Assembly (NCBI GenBank): GCA_903859815.1
Contig: CAIOOA010000067.1
Span: forward strand, 178,556-242,555
Origin: an uncultured Methylococcaceae bacterium
Lineage (GTDB): Bacteria; Pseudomonadota; Gammaproteobacteria; Methylococcales; Methylococcaceae
Direction: 5' to 3'
Length of the DNA: 64,000 nt
The position numbers were made by a program, and so were the translations under genes. Under the pieces are notes generated by a model. That model saw only the letters and a list, made by a program, of their open reading frames with translations, had not been told where the DNA came from and ran no database searches. Shown in pieces: positions 8,892 through 18,761 of the stretch; the stretch's first letter is position 1, and each line of letters starts with the position of its first letter.

Positions 8892-10703
8892 CTAAAACCT
8901 AATATTTATACTTGCAGTAATTCTGTTGGACTCATAATTTCCTAAATTATTACTAATGCTACTTATTCCCGTTAACCCATTATAATCTGATTGATAATGA
9001 TTAAATTGCAAATAAGCAGTAGAAAAAGACGATAACTGTCTGCTGATTGTTAATGCTACACTCGCAAAATCTGTTCTACGGTTACCACCAGTTAAATTTG
9101 AGCCATTAGAAAATTCGCTAGTCTGCCATGTTCCCCCTATAGAAGCATTCATCCTTTGTGCAAATCGCCAAGTCCAGTTAGCATTAAACCCATACATATC
9201 TTGCGGAGGATATGCCCCTGAAACATAGGATATGTTATTCTGAAATCCAGTCATTGTAAAAGTTGTTTTTTGCAAATACCACGTTAGCGACAGTTGTGCT
9301 CTTTTTATAACCATTACATCATTGTTTAAATTAAACAAATTGATTAGTCTACTGTTAGCTACAGGGTCACCAACAGGTATTCCATTAATATCTGTAGATT
9401 GTGTAAACGTGGGAATGCTAGATAGAAATTGTTGCGCAGTACCCGATGTTGTAATATAACTAGTGTTAAATAATATTGTGCGTGTACGGTGTTGGAACAC
9501 TCCATTATAAGTTGTTCCCCCAATAGTGGACCCCATTGCACCCCCGCTGGCAGAGCCTGAATTAGTATCAAATCCTGGGGTGCTAAAATTCGCCGTAGTC
9601 ACTCCTCCTATCCCATAAAGCCCCCCATTATTACTTCCTCCGACTTTACTATCCCTATAACTGAACTGGAAGGTTGTTCTTTCACTTGGATGCCATGTTA
9701 TATTACTGAAATTGGCATTATAACCGTATCCTATCGCTAGTTGAAATTTGGAGCTTGGGATCCAAGATAAACCTGGCGTTATATATAGTCCGTTATTTGT
9801 TGCTAAATTACTAGGATAAGAATTATCATAATAACCACTTTGCACAAAAGCATTGAGATCATATAAGCCTAACTTATAACTTATTTCTCCATTGACTGAA
9901 CGAAAACGTATTATTGAGTTATCAAATGTGTTTACCGCTGCCCCTTGATTATATTGTTCTTGATTATTAACAATTACACGCCATCCAATTGTCTGAAAAT
10001 GCTTACCATTCCTCAAGCTAACTGTTTGTTGGTAAGTATTAGAATCAAGATTAATTGTATTCGTTGGCTGTCCTATGTTTAAATCTGCTGAACCATTATT
10101 TCCAAAACTACTATAAGCAAACCTAATTTCACCGTTCACGAAGCGATTTGAGTTAATTAACCAATAAGGACTGATTCTAAATGCCCTATAGGTAGTATAC
10201 CCTGCACCTAGTGCCCTACCGACATTATCAGGACTAAAACCTCCCTGTGCGCTTAAATTAGATTGAGAGATTGTGCTAGATGAATCAACAAACAAACTTT
10301 TATTATATATTTCGGTTTTTCCTGTCATTTGAAGCTGGTTAAATACTCTAGGTTCTATATCAATTCCTTCGTAATTTTGAAATTGTAATCTATAGTTCAA
10401 ATTAAAACTAGAACGGGAGCTATTTCGTACTATATTAACTCCAGGCAGAAGCTCTGTTACAAAGCCCCCAACCGGCTCATTAATTAGTGAGTTTGTGGAA
10501 CCGTAACCATAAGTTAGATTATCAGAATAAATTTGATTTAGGGTAAAATAAGGTGACAGTCTAAAGCCAAATAATTTACCATTAGCCACCGGCAAGTAGA
10601 TTACCGTAAATACAATTACCAATCCTTTGCTAAATCTATTTTTTTTATTTAGGAAATTAATCAACTTTTTTTGCTTGTCCATAATACCCGTACCCATATC
10701 CAT
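8892..10703 (-). CDS. Exosortase-system outer-membrane beta-barrel protein
   Basis: The 603-residue protein has an N-terminal hydrophobic signal (GLVIVFTVIYLPVANG) followed by alternating amphipathic strands rich in Asn, Ser, Tyr and aromatic residues, and it ends ITASINIRF with a C-terminal aromatic as in beta-barrels. It matches the PEP-CTERM-associated outer-membrane family that replaces Wza-like pores in XrtA loci. The written start (10703) overlaps the kinase gene by 47 bp; an internal ATG at 10682 (MDKQKKLINF) shortens the overlap and looks at least as likely. Predicted role: exopolysaccharide passage across the outer membrane. Confidence 0.85.
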   Translation of the reverse strand: MDMGTGIMDKQKKLINFLNKKNRFSKGLVIVFTVIYLPVANGKLFGFRLSPYFTLNQIYSDNLTYGYGSTNSLINEPVGGFVTELLPGVNIVRNSSRSSFNLNYRLQFQNYEGIDIEPRVFNQLQMTGKTEIYNKSLFVDSSSTISQSNLSAQGGFSPDNVGRALGAGYTTYRAFRISPYWLINSNRFVNGEIRFAYSSFGNNGSADLNIGQPTNTINLDSNTYQQTVSLRNGKHFQTIGWRVIVNNQEQYNQGAAVNTFDNSIIRFRSVNGEISYKLGLYDLNAFVQSGYYDNSYPSNLATNNGLYITPGLSWIPSSKFQLAIGYGYNANFSNITWHPSERTTFQFSYRDSKVGGSNNGGLYGIGGVTTANFSTPGFDTNSGSASGGAMGSTIGGTTYNGVFQHRTRTILFNTSYITTSGTAQQFLSSIPTFTQSTDINGIPVGDPVANSRLINLFNLNNDVMVIKRAQLSLTWYLQKTTFTMTGFQNNISYVSGAYPPQDMYGFNANWTWRFAQRMNASIGGTWQTSEFSNGSNLTGGNRRTDFASVALTISRQLSSFSTAYLQFNHYQSDYNGLTGISSISNNLGNYESNRITASINIRF

Positions 10704-11649
10704 AACCTAAACCATAATATGTAAAACCAAATCCTTTCTTAACTTTATTTAAAACACAACCCAAAACCTTACATGACTCCAATTTGGCTATCGATTCTTG
10801 CACGATATATTGTGGGGTTACTTCTGCCTCTACCACCAAAACAACTTGCCCTACTAAATTTGCCAGCACAGGCGCTTGAGTTGCAGCAAGAAGAGGGGGG
10901 GAGTCAAAAATCACAATTCTGTCTGTATATCTTTCAGACAGTTCCTTGGCTAATCTTTTCATGGCATCACTTGCTAGCAACTCTGTAGAATGTTGGTGTA
11001 AAGCACCAGCCGGCAATATTGAAAAGTTCGGTATATCCGTTTTAATCAACATATCAGAAAGCCTCAAACCTGAACCAATCAGCATATCAATCAGGCCTGC
11101 CTGCGGTTTTATACCTAGGAGTTTCGATACTGATGGTTTTGCAACATCAGCATCAACTAATAAAACCCATTTGTCTCTTTCCATTGCAATACTTAGTGCC
11201 AAATTAGCAGCAGTAAAAGTTTTACCTTCACCAGGTACACTGCTTGTCACAAGAATCAGGTTCGCATGCTCTATACCATTATCTCCATCAGGAAAAGCAT
11301 TCATCAATAGAGGTCTTTTTATAATGCGATATTCTTCAGCCATTTGGCTTCGAGCCATTTCTGGGGTTAACATTCCTTTTTCCTGCATCGATGTCCAATT
11401 AATCGCTAAATAGTTCCTAGTCCTCTCTTGTTGCCTTTCTACATAACTTTGTTGCTTTTCTACTATCCTTGAATCAGATATTATATTACCATCAACCACA
11501 TCTGACCGCTGATTTGCAGCCATTTTCTCTTGAATTAACTCTTCAGAATTAATTGGTATTTCAGGGTTTAAATCTTGTTTTACCAGATTTGTTTGTTCGG
11601 CTATTTGATTTTCTTTTGCCTTTTCCAGTGCTTTTTCAATAATACTCAT
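10657..11649 (-). CDS. Exosortase-associated tyrosine autokinase (BY-kinase)
   Basis: This 330-residue CpsD/CapB-type bacterial tyrosine kinase has Walker A SVPGEGKT at 137-144, Walker A' VLLVDADVAKP near 162-172 and Walker B IVIFDSPPLL. The C-terminal tail is extremely Tyr/Gly-rich (seven Tyr in about 18 residues before QAKKVD), which is the autophosphorylation cluster. The first ~110 residues are a polar linker. It works with the separate chain-length regulator encoded 15 bp upstream, whose cytoplasmic end activates the kinase. Phosphorylation cycling controls polymer length and export. Confidence 0.93.
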   Translation of the reverse strand: MSIIEKALEKAKENQIAEQTNLVKQDLNPEIPINSEELIQEKMAANQRSDVVDGNIISDSRIVEKQQSYVERQQERTRNYLAINWTSMQEKGMLTPEMARSQMAEEYRIIKRPLLMNAFPDGDNGIEHANLILVTSSVPGEGKTFTAANLALSIAMERDKWVLLVDADVAKPSVSKLLGIKPQAGLIDMLIGSGLRLSDMLIKTDIPNFSILPAGALHQHSTELLASDAMKRLAKELSERYTDRIVIFDSPPLLAATQAPVLANLVGQVVLVVEAEVTPQYIVQESIAKLESCKVLGCVLNKVKKGFGFTYYGLGYGYGYGYYGQAKKVD

Positions 11650-11664
11650 GGAATAAACCTCAAA

Positions 11665-13227
11665 TCAAAAGGGAAGATGCCGAAGGTTTATACCTTTAAT
11701 CTCAAGCAATATTATCAATATATAAAGCACTAGCAATGTTATAAATGCTATTAACAGCTTTACCATCTCATATCTCTTTTTTCTTCTCAGTTCCGGTATC
11801 CAGTTCATAGAAATACTGCCAAGTACTGCAACTCCAGTAATCTCTCTCAAACCGTTTATAGTTCCAAAACTAGGTCTAATGAAAGACATAAGTATTGCTA
11901 ATCCAAATCCGATTAAAACGCCACCTATAAGCACTCCAGAAGAAAGTAAAATACGATTTGGTGCAGAAGGCTTTGTTGGTACTTGTGGAGGGTCAACAAT
12001 TCTAAACTTTACCGCATCAGTTGTTTGTTCCACTGTTCCAGACATCCTTGCCGTTTCTCTTTTTTTCAATAATTCATTGTAGTTGGCTCTGACTGTTTCA
12101 TATTCTCTATTTAAACCTTGTAGATGGGTCTCAACTTTTAAACGATCATCCATCTGCTGCTTAAGCAATTCAATTTTACCATCATAAGCTTTCTCACGTG
12201 CCGCAAGCGATGCAATATTTGCATCTGCTTCACCTAGTGCCATTTTAAGCTGTTGATAAATTGGATTTACCTCCATTCCTTTGCCTACATTATTCGAATT
12301 TTCACTTCCTGCATTCTTTTCAAGCTCCTGTTTCTTAACCTTCATTAAGTCTACGATGCTCCTCTTAAGAGCTACAACTTGGGGATGCTTGTCAGTATAA
12401 CGTAAAAGTAATTCATCCAACTTGGCATTCAGATTCTGAATTCGGGTATCGATGGGACTACCAGTTATTGCTTCTGTTTCAGACTTTAAAATCATTGGTT
12501 CTTCATTCTGAAGTTGTCGCTGAATTTCATCTCTCCTTTGCATAGCCTCTTGCACTAGCAATTTAGCCTCTTCCTTTTGCGCGGCCAATTTATTTAGTTG
12601 CCCATATAAATCATTGTCTGCTGTCATTAGAGCATAGTTTTGTCGCTTAAAATCTTCCCGCGTTTGTTCAGCCGTGCTCATTCGCAATTCGTGTTCTTTG
12701 ATTTGTTGCTCCAAAAACTTTTGAGCAGCATCAGAGTCTTCCCGTGACTCTCCCAAGCTTTGTTCTACAAATAGGGTCAACACAGCCTGCACAACTTTTT
12801 TTGCCACTTTCGGATCAGGGTCAGTATAAGCAAGGCTAAATAAATTATTTTCACCACCGGCAATTCCTAGTGAGTTTTGCATTCTAAGAACCAATTTTTC
12901 CATTGATTTCTCATCCTTTGCTTCAATATCGAGATCGGTCATTCTTGCGATTTTTTCTATATTAGGCCTACTAAAAATTAACCTAGTCATTAATCTAATT
13001 TGGGATGACACATCTGGTTGGATTGTCATTCCTTGTAATAATGGTCGCAAAATTGAACGCGTGTCAACATGTACCCTGGTAGTCGCCGTAAACACATCAG
13101 GCATTTGTGAAACAAAAATCCAACCGCCGATGCAAATAACCCATGCCACTATCAACGACCACCACTTATAACGGGTGGCATTCTGAAAATAGTGAAGTAG
13201 ATCAGCAAACATTCCATGCATAGCCAA
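11665..13227 (-). CDS. Exosortase-associated polysaccharide chain-length regulator (Wzz/PCP)
   Basis: The 520-residue protein has one transmembrane helix near residues 18-37 (WWSLIVAWVICIGGWIFV) and another pair at the C-terminal end (LLSSGVLIGGVLIGFGLAI and LLIAFITLLVLYILIILLE). Between them is a long periplasmic coiled-coil domain (about 160-390). This is the polysaccharide co-polymerase layout. The Pro-rich VDPPQVPTKPSAPNR before the membrane helix is typical. It sets polymer length together with the downstream kinase. The gap to the lipoprotein gene upstream is only 5 bp. Confidence 0.93.
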   Translation of the reverse strand: MAMHGMFADLLHYFQNATRYKWWSLIVAWVICIGGWIFVSQMPDVFTATTRVHVDTRSILRPLLQGMTIQPDVSSQIRLMTRLIFSRPNIEKIARMTDLDIEAKDEKSMEKLVLRMQNSLGIAGGENNLFSLAYTDPDPKVAKKVVQAVLTLFVEQSLGESREDSDAAQKFLEQQIKEHELRMSTAEQTREDFKRQNYALMTADNDLYGQLNKLAAQKEEAKLLVQEAMQRRDEIQRQLQNEEPMILKSETEAITGSPIDTRIQNLNAKLDELLLRYTDKHPQVVALKRSIVDLMKVKKQELEKNAGSENSNNVGKGMEVNPIYQQLKMALGEADANIASLAAREKAYDGKIELLKQQMDDRLKVETHLQGLNREYETVRANYNELLKKRETARMSGTVEQTTDAVKFRIVDPPQVPTKPSAPNRILLSSGVLIGGVLIGFGLAILMSFIRPSFGTINGLREITGVAVLGSISMNWIPELRRKKRYEMVKLLIAFITLLVLYILIILLEIKGINLRHLPF

Positions 13228-13232
13228 TCCCT

Positions 13233-13844
13233 TTAGAAAAACGATTCAGGAATAATCAGGATATCTCCCGGCAATACATTGACATTAGCAGATATATCAC
13301 CTCCATCAATTAAATCCTCTATCCTGACTCTAAATTCCTGTTGAACACCATTCACTTTGCGAATGATTATTCCACGATTCCCTGCAGCATATTGACCTAA
13401 TCCACCTACCTGTATCATCAAATCTAACAACGACATATTTTCCTTATATGTGACTGCCTGTGGTTTTGCAGTTTGGCCTATTACTCTAATTTGTTCACTG
13501 TATGGGCCAAGTCCACCCCCGAGAATGATCGTGACTAAAGGATCTCTTATATATTTAGCCAATTCCTTTTCTATTTCGCGCGCTAATTGATAGGATGTCT
13601 TTCCTGATGCTGGCATTTCTTCAACCAAAGGAAATGATATCTTACCGTCTGGTCTAACTGTTACCGAGCGTGAAATTTCGGGATTACCCCAGACAAACAT
13701 TTCAAGCGAGTCACCTGGCCCTATGATATATGTAAATTCTGAAAGCGGCTCAACATTGGGTGCATCAGGTATCGACATACATCCAGTCATTGCTAGTGGA
13801 AAGGTATTGAGAAGACAAACAAGCATAAGTTTAGCTGGCTTCAC
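13233..13844 (-). CDS. Exosortase-associated polysaccharide export lipoprotein (Wza-like)
   Basis: The protein carries a lipobox, LAMTGC, followed by the Poly_export domain (YIIGPGDSLEMFVWGNPEISRSVTVRPDGKISFPLVEEMPA is the recognisable region) and a SLBB-like segment ending LPGDILIIPESFF. The open frame extends to a TTG at 13874, but no ribosome binding site is seen there. A GTG at 13844 has GGAG seven bases upstream and gives a signal with two Lys (VKPAKLMLVCLL), so I prefer it (203 aa). It is the first gene of the exopolysaccharide operon and would form part of the export channel at the outer membrane. Confidence 0.87.
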   Translation of the reverse strand: MKPAKLMLVCLLNTFPLAMTGCMSIPDAPNVEPLSEFTYIIGPGDSLEMFVWGNPEISRSVTVRPDGKISFPLVEEMPASGKTSYQLAREIEKELAKYIRDPLVTIILGGGLGPYSEQIRVIGQTAKPQAVTYKENMSLLDLMIQVGGLGQYAAGNRGIIIRKVNGVQQEFRVRIEDLIDGGDISANVNVLPGDILIIPESFF

Positions 13845-14666
13845 ACATAAACTCCGGTGAATTAAAAAGGGCAATTAATATCAAACATAACTCTTGACAA
13901 ACGCAAAAATCCATGAATTTTCTTTTGGTATAAGGAATTGTATTTCCCTTTCCACAGGAACGTTTGTCGGCTCACTTGTTCAAAAGGTGTAGGGCACGGA
14001 CTTCAATATCGTTGTTGTAGTTTACCATAGCTTTTGCCTATCAAAACTGTGTCAGGGGATAGACTAAACAAATTTTGCCTATGCGATTTTCGAGGAAATC
14101 CGAGCATGTCTCAGTTGGAACCTTCAGCCAAGATCAAACCGCCCATCGTACCCACATGCTGAACCCGACTCATAACCATAAAATTAATAAGTCTTATGAA
14201 AAATGGAATGGGTAGGGCTCCCGACATCAGCCGTCTATTCTCCCAACTCAATTCGGTCACTAAAGAAGCATTTTGATCATAAAAAAGGATCAAAACAAAC
14301 CAATTTAGATTATCAAAATTTTGGCCTTGGACATCTTCCCCTTTCAATTTCCTGAAAGTGTCAAGCCTTTTCAATTAGAGCCATTCTTCAAACAACATGC
14401 TTTGGACAATTCAGGGCTAACCCATCAATTGCCATCAGTCTTAACTGTTTATCTCCATCATATCAGAATGTTATGTACAAATCATGTCCTTTTTTCATGA
14501 CTTGCTTTAACCTCAATTCCTCCGATTTTTAATGCTTTAAATGGTACTCGAAACTAATCGGTCGTTCCCCACTCGTAAAAGTCCGATCTAAATAGTTGCA
14601 GTGACCGCTGCTTTCTGCTATGAATATGCGATTTTTTACCGAACGCCGGTTTAGGAGAGTTAGTTG
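13845..14666. other. Divergent intergenic region between the exopolysaccharide operon and dksA
   Basis: About 820 bp separate the first exopolysaccharide gene (minus) from dksA (plus). Promoters for both must be here. I could not pick a convincing sigma-70 or sigma-54 site for the minus-strand operon. A TTGACA at 13894-13899 lacks a properly spaced -10. Short open frames in this region (for example minus strand 14374-14111) have no recognisable domain or supporting ribosome binding site, so I do not call a gene. It may hold remnants or long regulatory leaders. Confidence 0.6.
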
Positions 14667-15107
14667 ATGTCCAGCGCAAAAGCAAGCGAAACTCATATTA
14701 CCCCCTTCAGTTTCACGCCTTACGTACTGAAGGAAGGCGAGGAATACATGAATGAGGAGCAAGTTGACCATTTCCGCCGTATCTTACAGAACTGGAAAAA
14801 CGAACTCATGCGTGAAGTCGATAGAACAGTTCATCACATGCAAGATGAGGCTGCAAATTTCCCAGACCCTAATGACCGTGCAACGCAGGAATCAGAATTC
14901 AGCCTCGAATTGCGAACCCGTGACCGTGAACGTAAGTTGATTAAGAAGATTGAGGAATCAATGGAAAACTTGGAGCGGGGCGATTATGGCTACTGCGAGA
15001 CCTGCGGTGTTGAAATTGGTTTGCGTCGCTTGGAAGCCCGCCCAACGGCAACTCAGTGCATTGACTGTAAGACTCTCGATGAAATTCGTGAAAAGCAAAT
15101 AGGCTGA
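14667..15107 (+). CDS. dksA: RNA polymerase-binding transcription factor DksA
   Basis: DksA binds in the RNA polymerase secondary channel and with ppGpp controls rRNA and amino-acid biosynthesis promoters. The protein shows the coiled-coil region ([20 protein letters not shown]), the DPNDRATQE loop with the two acidic tip residues, and the four-Cys zinc finger (CETCGVEIG and CIDCKTLDE). ATG 14667 is preferred to the in-frame TTG at 14664 because AGGAG (14653-14657) is then nine bases away. It is followed by gluQRS on the same strand, the usual gammaproteobacterial order. Confidence 0.97.
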   Translation: MSSAKASETHITPFSFTPYVLKEGEEYMNEEQVDHFRRILQNWKNELMREVDRTVHHMQDEAANFPDPNDRATQESEFSLELRTRDRERKLIKKIEESMENLERGDYGYCETCGVEIGLRRLEARPTATQCIDCKTLDEIREKQIG

Positions 15108-15168
15108 CTTTCTTTACCTTCTTTCCTCACCCAATACCCTGCCCAGTTAATGACAGCATAAACTGGTA

Positions 15169-16161
15169 ATGTCTTTGAGCGGTAATTTAATCGTTTTTGG
15201 TACAAAGGTTTCGTCGGAACACTATAGAGGGCGGTTCGCGCCGTCACCTACCGGGCCTTTGCACTTAGGCTCGATGTTTACCGCGGTGGCAAGCTATCTC
15301 CAAGCCAAGTCCAAGCAGGGTCGATGGCTGCTAAGAATTGACGACGTTGATACCCCCCGAGTTTCTTCGGGGGCTTCAGATTCCATAATGCGTACACTGG
15401 AACTTTTCGCCTTACACTGGGATGAGGATGTGTTTATGCAAAGCCAAGGAACCGATGCTTACAACAAGGCTCTTAGTCGGTTGGATGAGGACGGTTGGAT
15501 ATACCCTTGCTCCTGCTCCAGAAAAGATCTGGCATCATCGAATGGACTTGAGACTATACGAGTGGTTTACCACGGCACTTGTCGGAAGGTCAATCGTTCC
15601 CGCCATCAGCCCCATGCCTTGCGGGTTATAACCCATGATGCTTTGGTAAGCGTCGATGATAAGCTGCAAGGCCATCATCGCTGGGATGTCGAACGCGAAT
15701 TCGGCGACTTTATTGTTTTTCGAAGGGATAAGATCGTTAGCTACCATCTTGCCACGGTAATTGACGACTGGAGGTCAGGAATCACCGAGGTCGTTAGGGG
15801 GGTTGATCTGTTGGATTCTGTGCCTTTTCAAATGTATTTGCAATCTTTGTTAGGCTTGCCCAACCATGACTACCTTCATCTGCCTGTCCTGGTTGACCGC
15901 AAAGGTATTAAGCTTAGCAAACAGAACCTTGCCGAGGCTGTAAGCCACAGGGACCCGTCTTCCACACTCTTTAAAATTCTTTTGCTGCTTAATCAATCGC
16001 CCCCAGCGGATATTAAACGAACTCCGCCGGGAGAAATACTTGCTTGGGCAACCCAAGCGTGGGACGTTTCAAAATTATCAGGGTTGGATTGCATCAATGA
16101 AGCCGGGGTAGACTCTTGCGTAACTGCTTCTAGGAAAATAGTCGATGGCAACAGCTACTAG
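15169..16161 (+). CDS. gluQ: Glutamyl-Q tRNA(Asp) synthetase
   Basis: GluQRS attaches glutamate to queuosine in the anticodon of tRNA-Asp. The sequence has GRFAPSPTGPLHLGS (class I HIGH-type motif), the zinc-site Cys residues in the YPCSCSRKDL region, YHGTCR, and a KLSKQN version of the KMSKS loop. It lacks the C-terminal anticodon-binding domain of GltX, as expected at ~330 residues. The first ~18 residues (MSLSGNLIVFGTKVSSEH) are an extension ahead of the core, so a later start is possible. It converges on the next gene with a 4-bp CTAG overlap of stop codons. Confidence 0.93.
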   Translation: MSLSGNLIVFGTKVSSEHYRGRFAPSPTGPLHLGSMFTAVASYLQAKSKQGRWLLRIDDVDTPRVSSGASDSIMRTLELFALHWDEDVFMQSQGTDAYNKALSRLDEDGWIYPCSCSRKDLASSNGLETIRVVYHGTCRKVNRSRHQPHALRVITHDALVSVDDKLQGHHRWDVEREFGDFIVFRRDKIVSYHLATVIDDWRSGITEVVRGVDLLDSVPFQMYLQSLLGLPNHDYLHLPVLVDRKGIKLSKQNLAEAVSHRDPSSTLFKILLLLNQSPPADIKRTPPGEILAWATQAWDVSKLSGLDCINEAGVDSCVTASRKIVDGNSY

Positions 16162-17162
16162 GCAAGTTTTTTCAACAAATCTGCCTTCTTGGCTTCATAT
16201 TCGTCAGATGTAATTATGCCTTTGGTCATAAGACCATGAAGCCGTTCCAAGGTCCCCATGACTTCCTCGGTGGACTCCTTAGCGGTAGCAGCCCCCTTTG
16301 TCATTTCTGGCTTTAAGGACTCGCTAATGGCTTGACCCATTCCTATACCGATGCCAAGCCCAGCACCGGCACCTGCCAAACCGCCCTCATTCTGGGCTGC
16401 CAGCGGGATGCTAGATGCCACTTGGTAACGGGTGTAACGGTCCATGTCTCCCAACACACCCATGCTGATGCGTGCATCCAACACTTTTTGAAGCTCTTCC
16501 GGCAAAGATACGTTTTGCACGACTAGAGAATCGAGAACTAGGCCATAGCTGTCAAAAACGGGCAATAGCTTTTGTTTTAAAGCCTCGCCGAATTCTTCCT
16601 GATTGGCCGCCATGTCAATGAAGGATACGCCGGATTCCGCAAAAAAGTCCGTCATGGAACCGACTAGTGTGTTGCGCAATTGCCCCTCCATTTCTTCGCA
16701 GGTGAATTCGTCTCGACTACCGCTAACCGTCAGATAAAATTTCTTTGGGTCGGCCAAATGATATGAATAAATTCCAAATGCACGCAACCTGACGATACCG
16801 AATTCCTTGTCTCGTATCGTGATAGGATTGGGCGTCCCCCATTTGCGGTCCAACTGTTGGCGGGTGCTGAAAAAGTAAACTTCGGATTTAAAGGGGGAGG
16901 CGAAAAACTTGTCCCAGTTTTTCAAGTTGGTCATGATCGGCAGGGTTTCGGTGTCCAGCGTATAGAGCCCCGGCGTGAACACATCGGCCAATTGACCTTC
17001 GTCAACCAATAATGCCATTTGCGACTCCCGCACGGTCAATTTCGCACCATTTTGGATTTCAAAGTCTTGCGTTGGATACCGGTGAACCAGAACGCCTTTC
17101 TGCTCTTCTGTCCAGTGGATAACATCGATGAATTGCTTCTTGAGGAAGTCCATAAGCGCCAT
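16158..17162 (-). CDS. SPFH (band 7) domain protein with C-terminal SHOCT motif
   Basis: The 334-residue soluble protein starts MALMDFLKKQFIDVIHWTE, with GGAG eight bases upstream. The N-terminal two thirds is the YdjI/virion-core-like SPFH domain (GVLVHRYPTQDFEIQNGAKLTVRE, FTPGLYTLDTETLPI). A Gly/Ala-rich linker (GGLAGAGAGLGIGIGMGQAI) follows, and then a SHOCT helix pair (LERLHGLMTKGIITSDEYEAKKADLLKKL). The function of this family is not established; it is thought to form oligomers and to tether partners. It is monocistronic here. Confidence 0.9.
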   Translation of the reverse strand: MALMDFLKKQFIDVIHWTEEQKGVLVHRYPTQDFEIQNGAKLTVRESQMALLVDEGQLADVFTPGLYTLDTETLPIMTNLKNWDKFFASPFKSEVYFFSTRQQLDRKWGTPNPITIRDKEFGIVRLRAFGIYSYHLADPKKFYLTVSGSRDEFTCEEMEGQLRNTLVGSMTDFFAESGVSFIDMAANQEEFGEALKQKLLPVFDSYGLVLDSLVVQNVSLPEELQKVLDARISMGVLGDMDRYTRYQVASSIPLAAQNEGGLAGAGAGLGIGIGMGQAISESLKPEMTKGAATAKESTEEVMGTLERLHGLMTKGIITSDEYEAKKADLLKKLA

Positions 17163-17323
17163 GGTTTTCTCCGGTTGTTTGCTGACGGTTGTTGATCACA
17201 TGATTTTATACCTCAGGATGAAAAATGTCGCGCCTGAGTTGCCGCCTTCTTATGAATAGGTTGGTATAACCTATCCCTCCAGCATTGAGTAAAAACCGAT
17301 ATTTCGCTCAATCAAGAACTTAA

Positions 17324-18484
17324 TTATTCGATACAAAACCGACCAATCAGACCTTTGAGTACATCCACCATGGGGGTGATATGCTCCAAAGGCAGGAATT
17401 CATCCGGCTGGTGGGCTTGATCTATACTACCCGCCCCCAACACGACAGTCTCAATCCCCAAGCTGGATAGAAACGGGGCTTCTGTGCCAAATGCAACCGC
17501 CCCGGACTCTAGCCCTGTCAATTCCTCGCAAGTTTTGACCATGACTGCGTCTGCAGGCGACTCAAAGGCTGGAAGTCCGTCAAACAGGGGGTTAACCTCG
17601 ACTCGGAGCTTGGGATACTCCATCATAGCCGCCGCCAACCTTTCGCCCATCGCCTGACGCAATTCCAAAATGTCCATGCCAGGCAATGGCCTAATATCAA
17701 TGGCCAGATCACAATGAGCGCAGATTCGGTTGGCATTGTCACCTCCATGGAGTGCGCCAAAATTGAGCGTCGGCACGTCAACCCTGAACATAGGATTGCG
17801 ATGTTTAGCCTGCAACTCTGAGCGCCAAACCAGCAATTCATTTAATACCCTATTCATGCCTTCTATGGCATTGGCCCCCAATGAAGGGTCACTGGAATGC
17901 CCAGAGTGGCCTAACACACGAATGCTTTCCATCATCACACCCTTATGCATGCGGATAGGCTTCAACCCGGTCGGCTCACCGATAATGGCATAACGACCTA
18001 ATTTCAGTCCATTGGCAACCAGATACTTGGCTCCAGCCATCGTACTTTCTTCATCGGCCGTGGCAAGCAAAGTCAGTGGCCTGCGGAATGATTTGGCATC
18101 GAAGCTGCTGACCGCTTCGATAGCCAAGGCAAAGAAAGCCTTCATGTCGCAACTTCCAAGGCCGTATATTCGATTATCCCGCTCAACCCCCCCGAATGGG
18201 TCGCAAGACCACCGCCCCTCATCGAAAGGGACTGTGTCAGTATGACCGGAAAATACCAAACCTTCACCGAGTTTTCCGTCACCCCCAATTCTGGCCAGCA
18301 AATTGGCCTTACCGGGTGCCACTTCATGAATGGCTATCGAAAAGCCGAGCCCCTCCAGCCATTCGGCCAGTAAATAGATGACTTCTAAATTACTGCTATC
18401 AAACCCTGGATCGCAGCTACTCACTGATGGACGGGAAACAAGGGCGCGGATCAGGCTGGGAACGGCTGGTAATTGTTTAAACAT
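17324..18484 (-). CDS. argE: Acetylornithine deacetylase
   Basis: This 386-residue M20 metallopeptidase releases acetate from N-acetylornithine in the linear arginine pathway. Metal-site motifs are visible: FSGHTDTVP (His and Asp), YGLGSCDMKAFFA (bridging Asp), TADEESTMAG (general base Glu and metal Glu), IIGEPTGLKP, and a late His in GSIDQAHQPDEF. The length and the RIYGLGSCDMKA and RMHKGVM sequences fit ArgE rather than DapE. It is followed at 161 bp by the SPFH gene; no operon partner is evident. Confidence 0.94.
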   Translation of the reverse strand: MFKQLPAVPSLIRALVSRPSVSSCDPGFDSSNLEVIYLLAEWLEGLGFSIAIHEVAPGKANLLARIGGDGKLGEGLVFSGHTDTVPFDEGRWSCDPFGGVERDNRIYGLGSCDMKAFFALAIEAVSSFDAKSFRRPLTLLATADEESTMAGAKYLVANGLKLGRYAIIGEPTGLKPIRMHKGVMMESIRVLGHSGHSSDPSLGANAIEGMNRVLNELLVWRSELQAKHRNPMFRVDVPTLNFGALHGGDNANRICAHCDLAIDIRPLPGMDILELRQAMGERLAAAMMEYPKLRVEVNPLFDGLPAFESPADAVMVKTCEELTGLESGAVAFGTEAPFLSSLGIETVVLGAGSIDQAHQPDEFLPLEHITPMVDVLKGLIGRFCIE

Positions 18485-18761
18485 AGATATTGGACTGTGA
18501 ATTTAAAAGGATGGTGTTATTAAGACATGGCTAGTAGCGCAATGACCGACTAACACAGCAATTTTTCGTAAAATATATTCCATTAATATTTTGGTGAATT
18601 TGCTAGGTTCGAAGAAAGTAAATTAGTTTTCATTATGACATTGACTTTACCACGCTTTGCCGCAGAAAATCAGCAGTTAGGCATCCTTTCCATTTTTTGG
18701 GATACTACAGCTTGGTTTCCATTTTGAATCATTTTTGAACCGTCAATTTAGTGCATAAACG

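Noticed and set aside
13894..13934. TTGACA plus TATAAG as a dksA-direction promoter
   Set aside because: The spacing is 29 bp, too long for sigma-70.
14111..14374. 87-residue open frame on the minus strand upstream of the exopolysaccharide operon
   Set aside because: No ribosome binding site, no recognisable domain, and no conserved neighbour arrangement.
15350..15376. CCCCCGAG/TTCGGGGG hairpin resembling an attenuator
   Set aside because: It lies within the gluQRS coding region in a conserved part of the protein and has no U-tract, so it is more likely a coincidence of codons.
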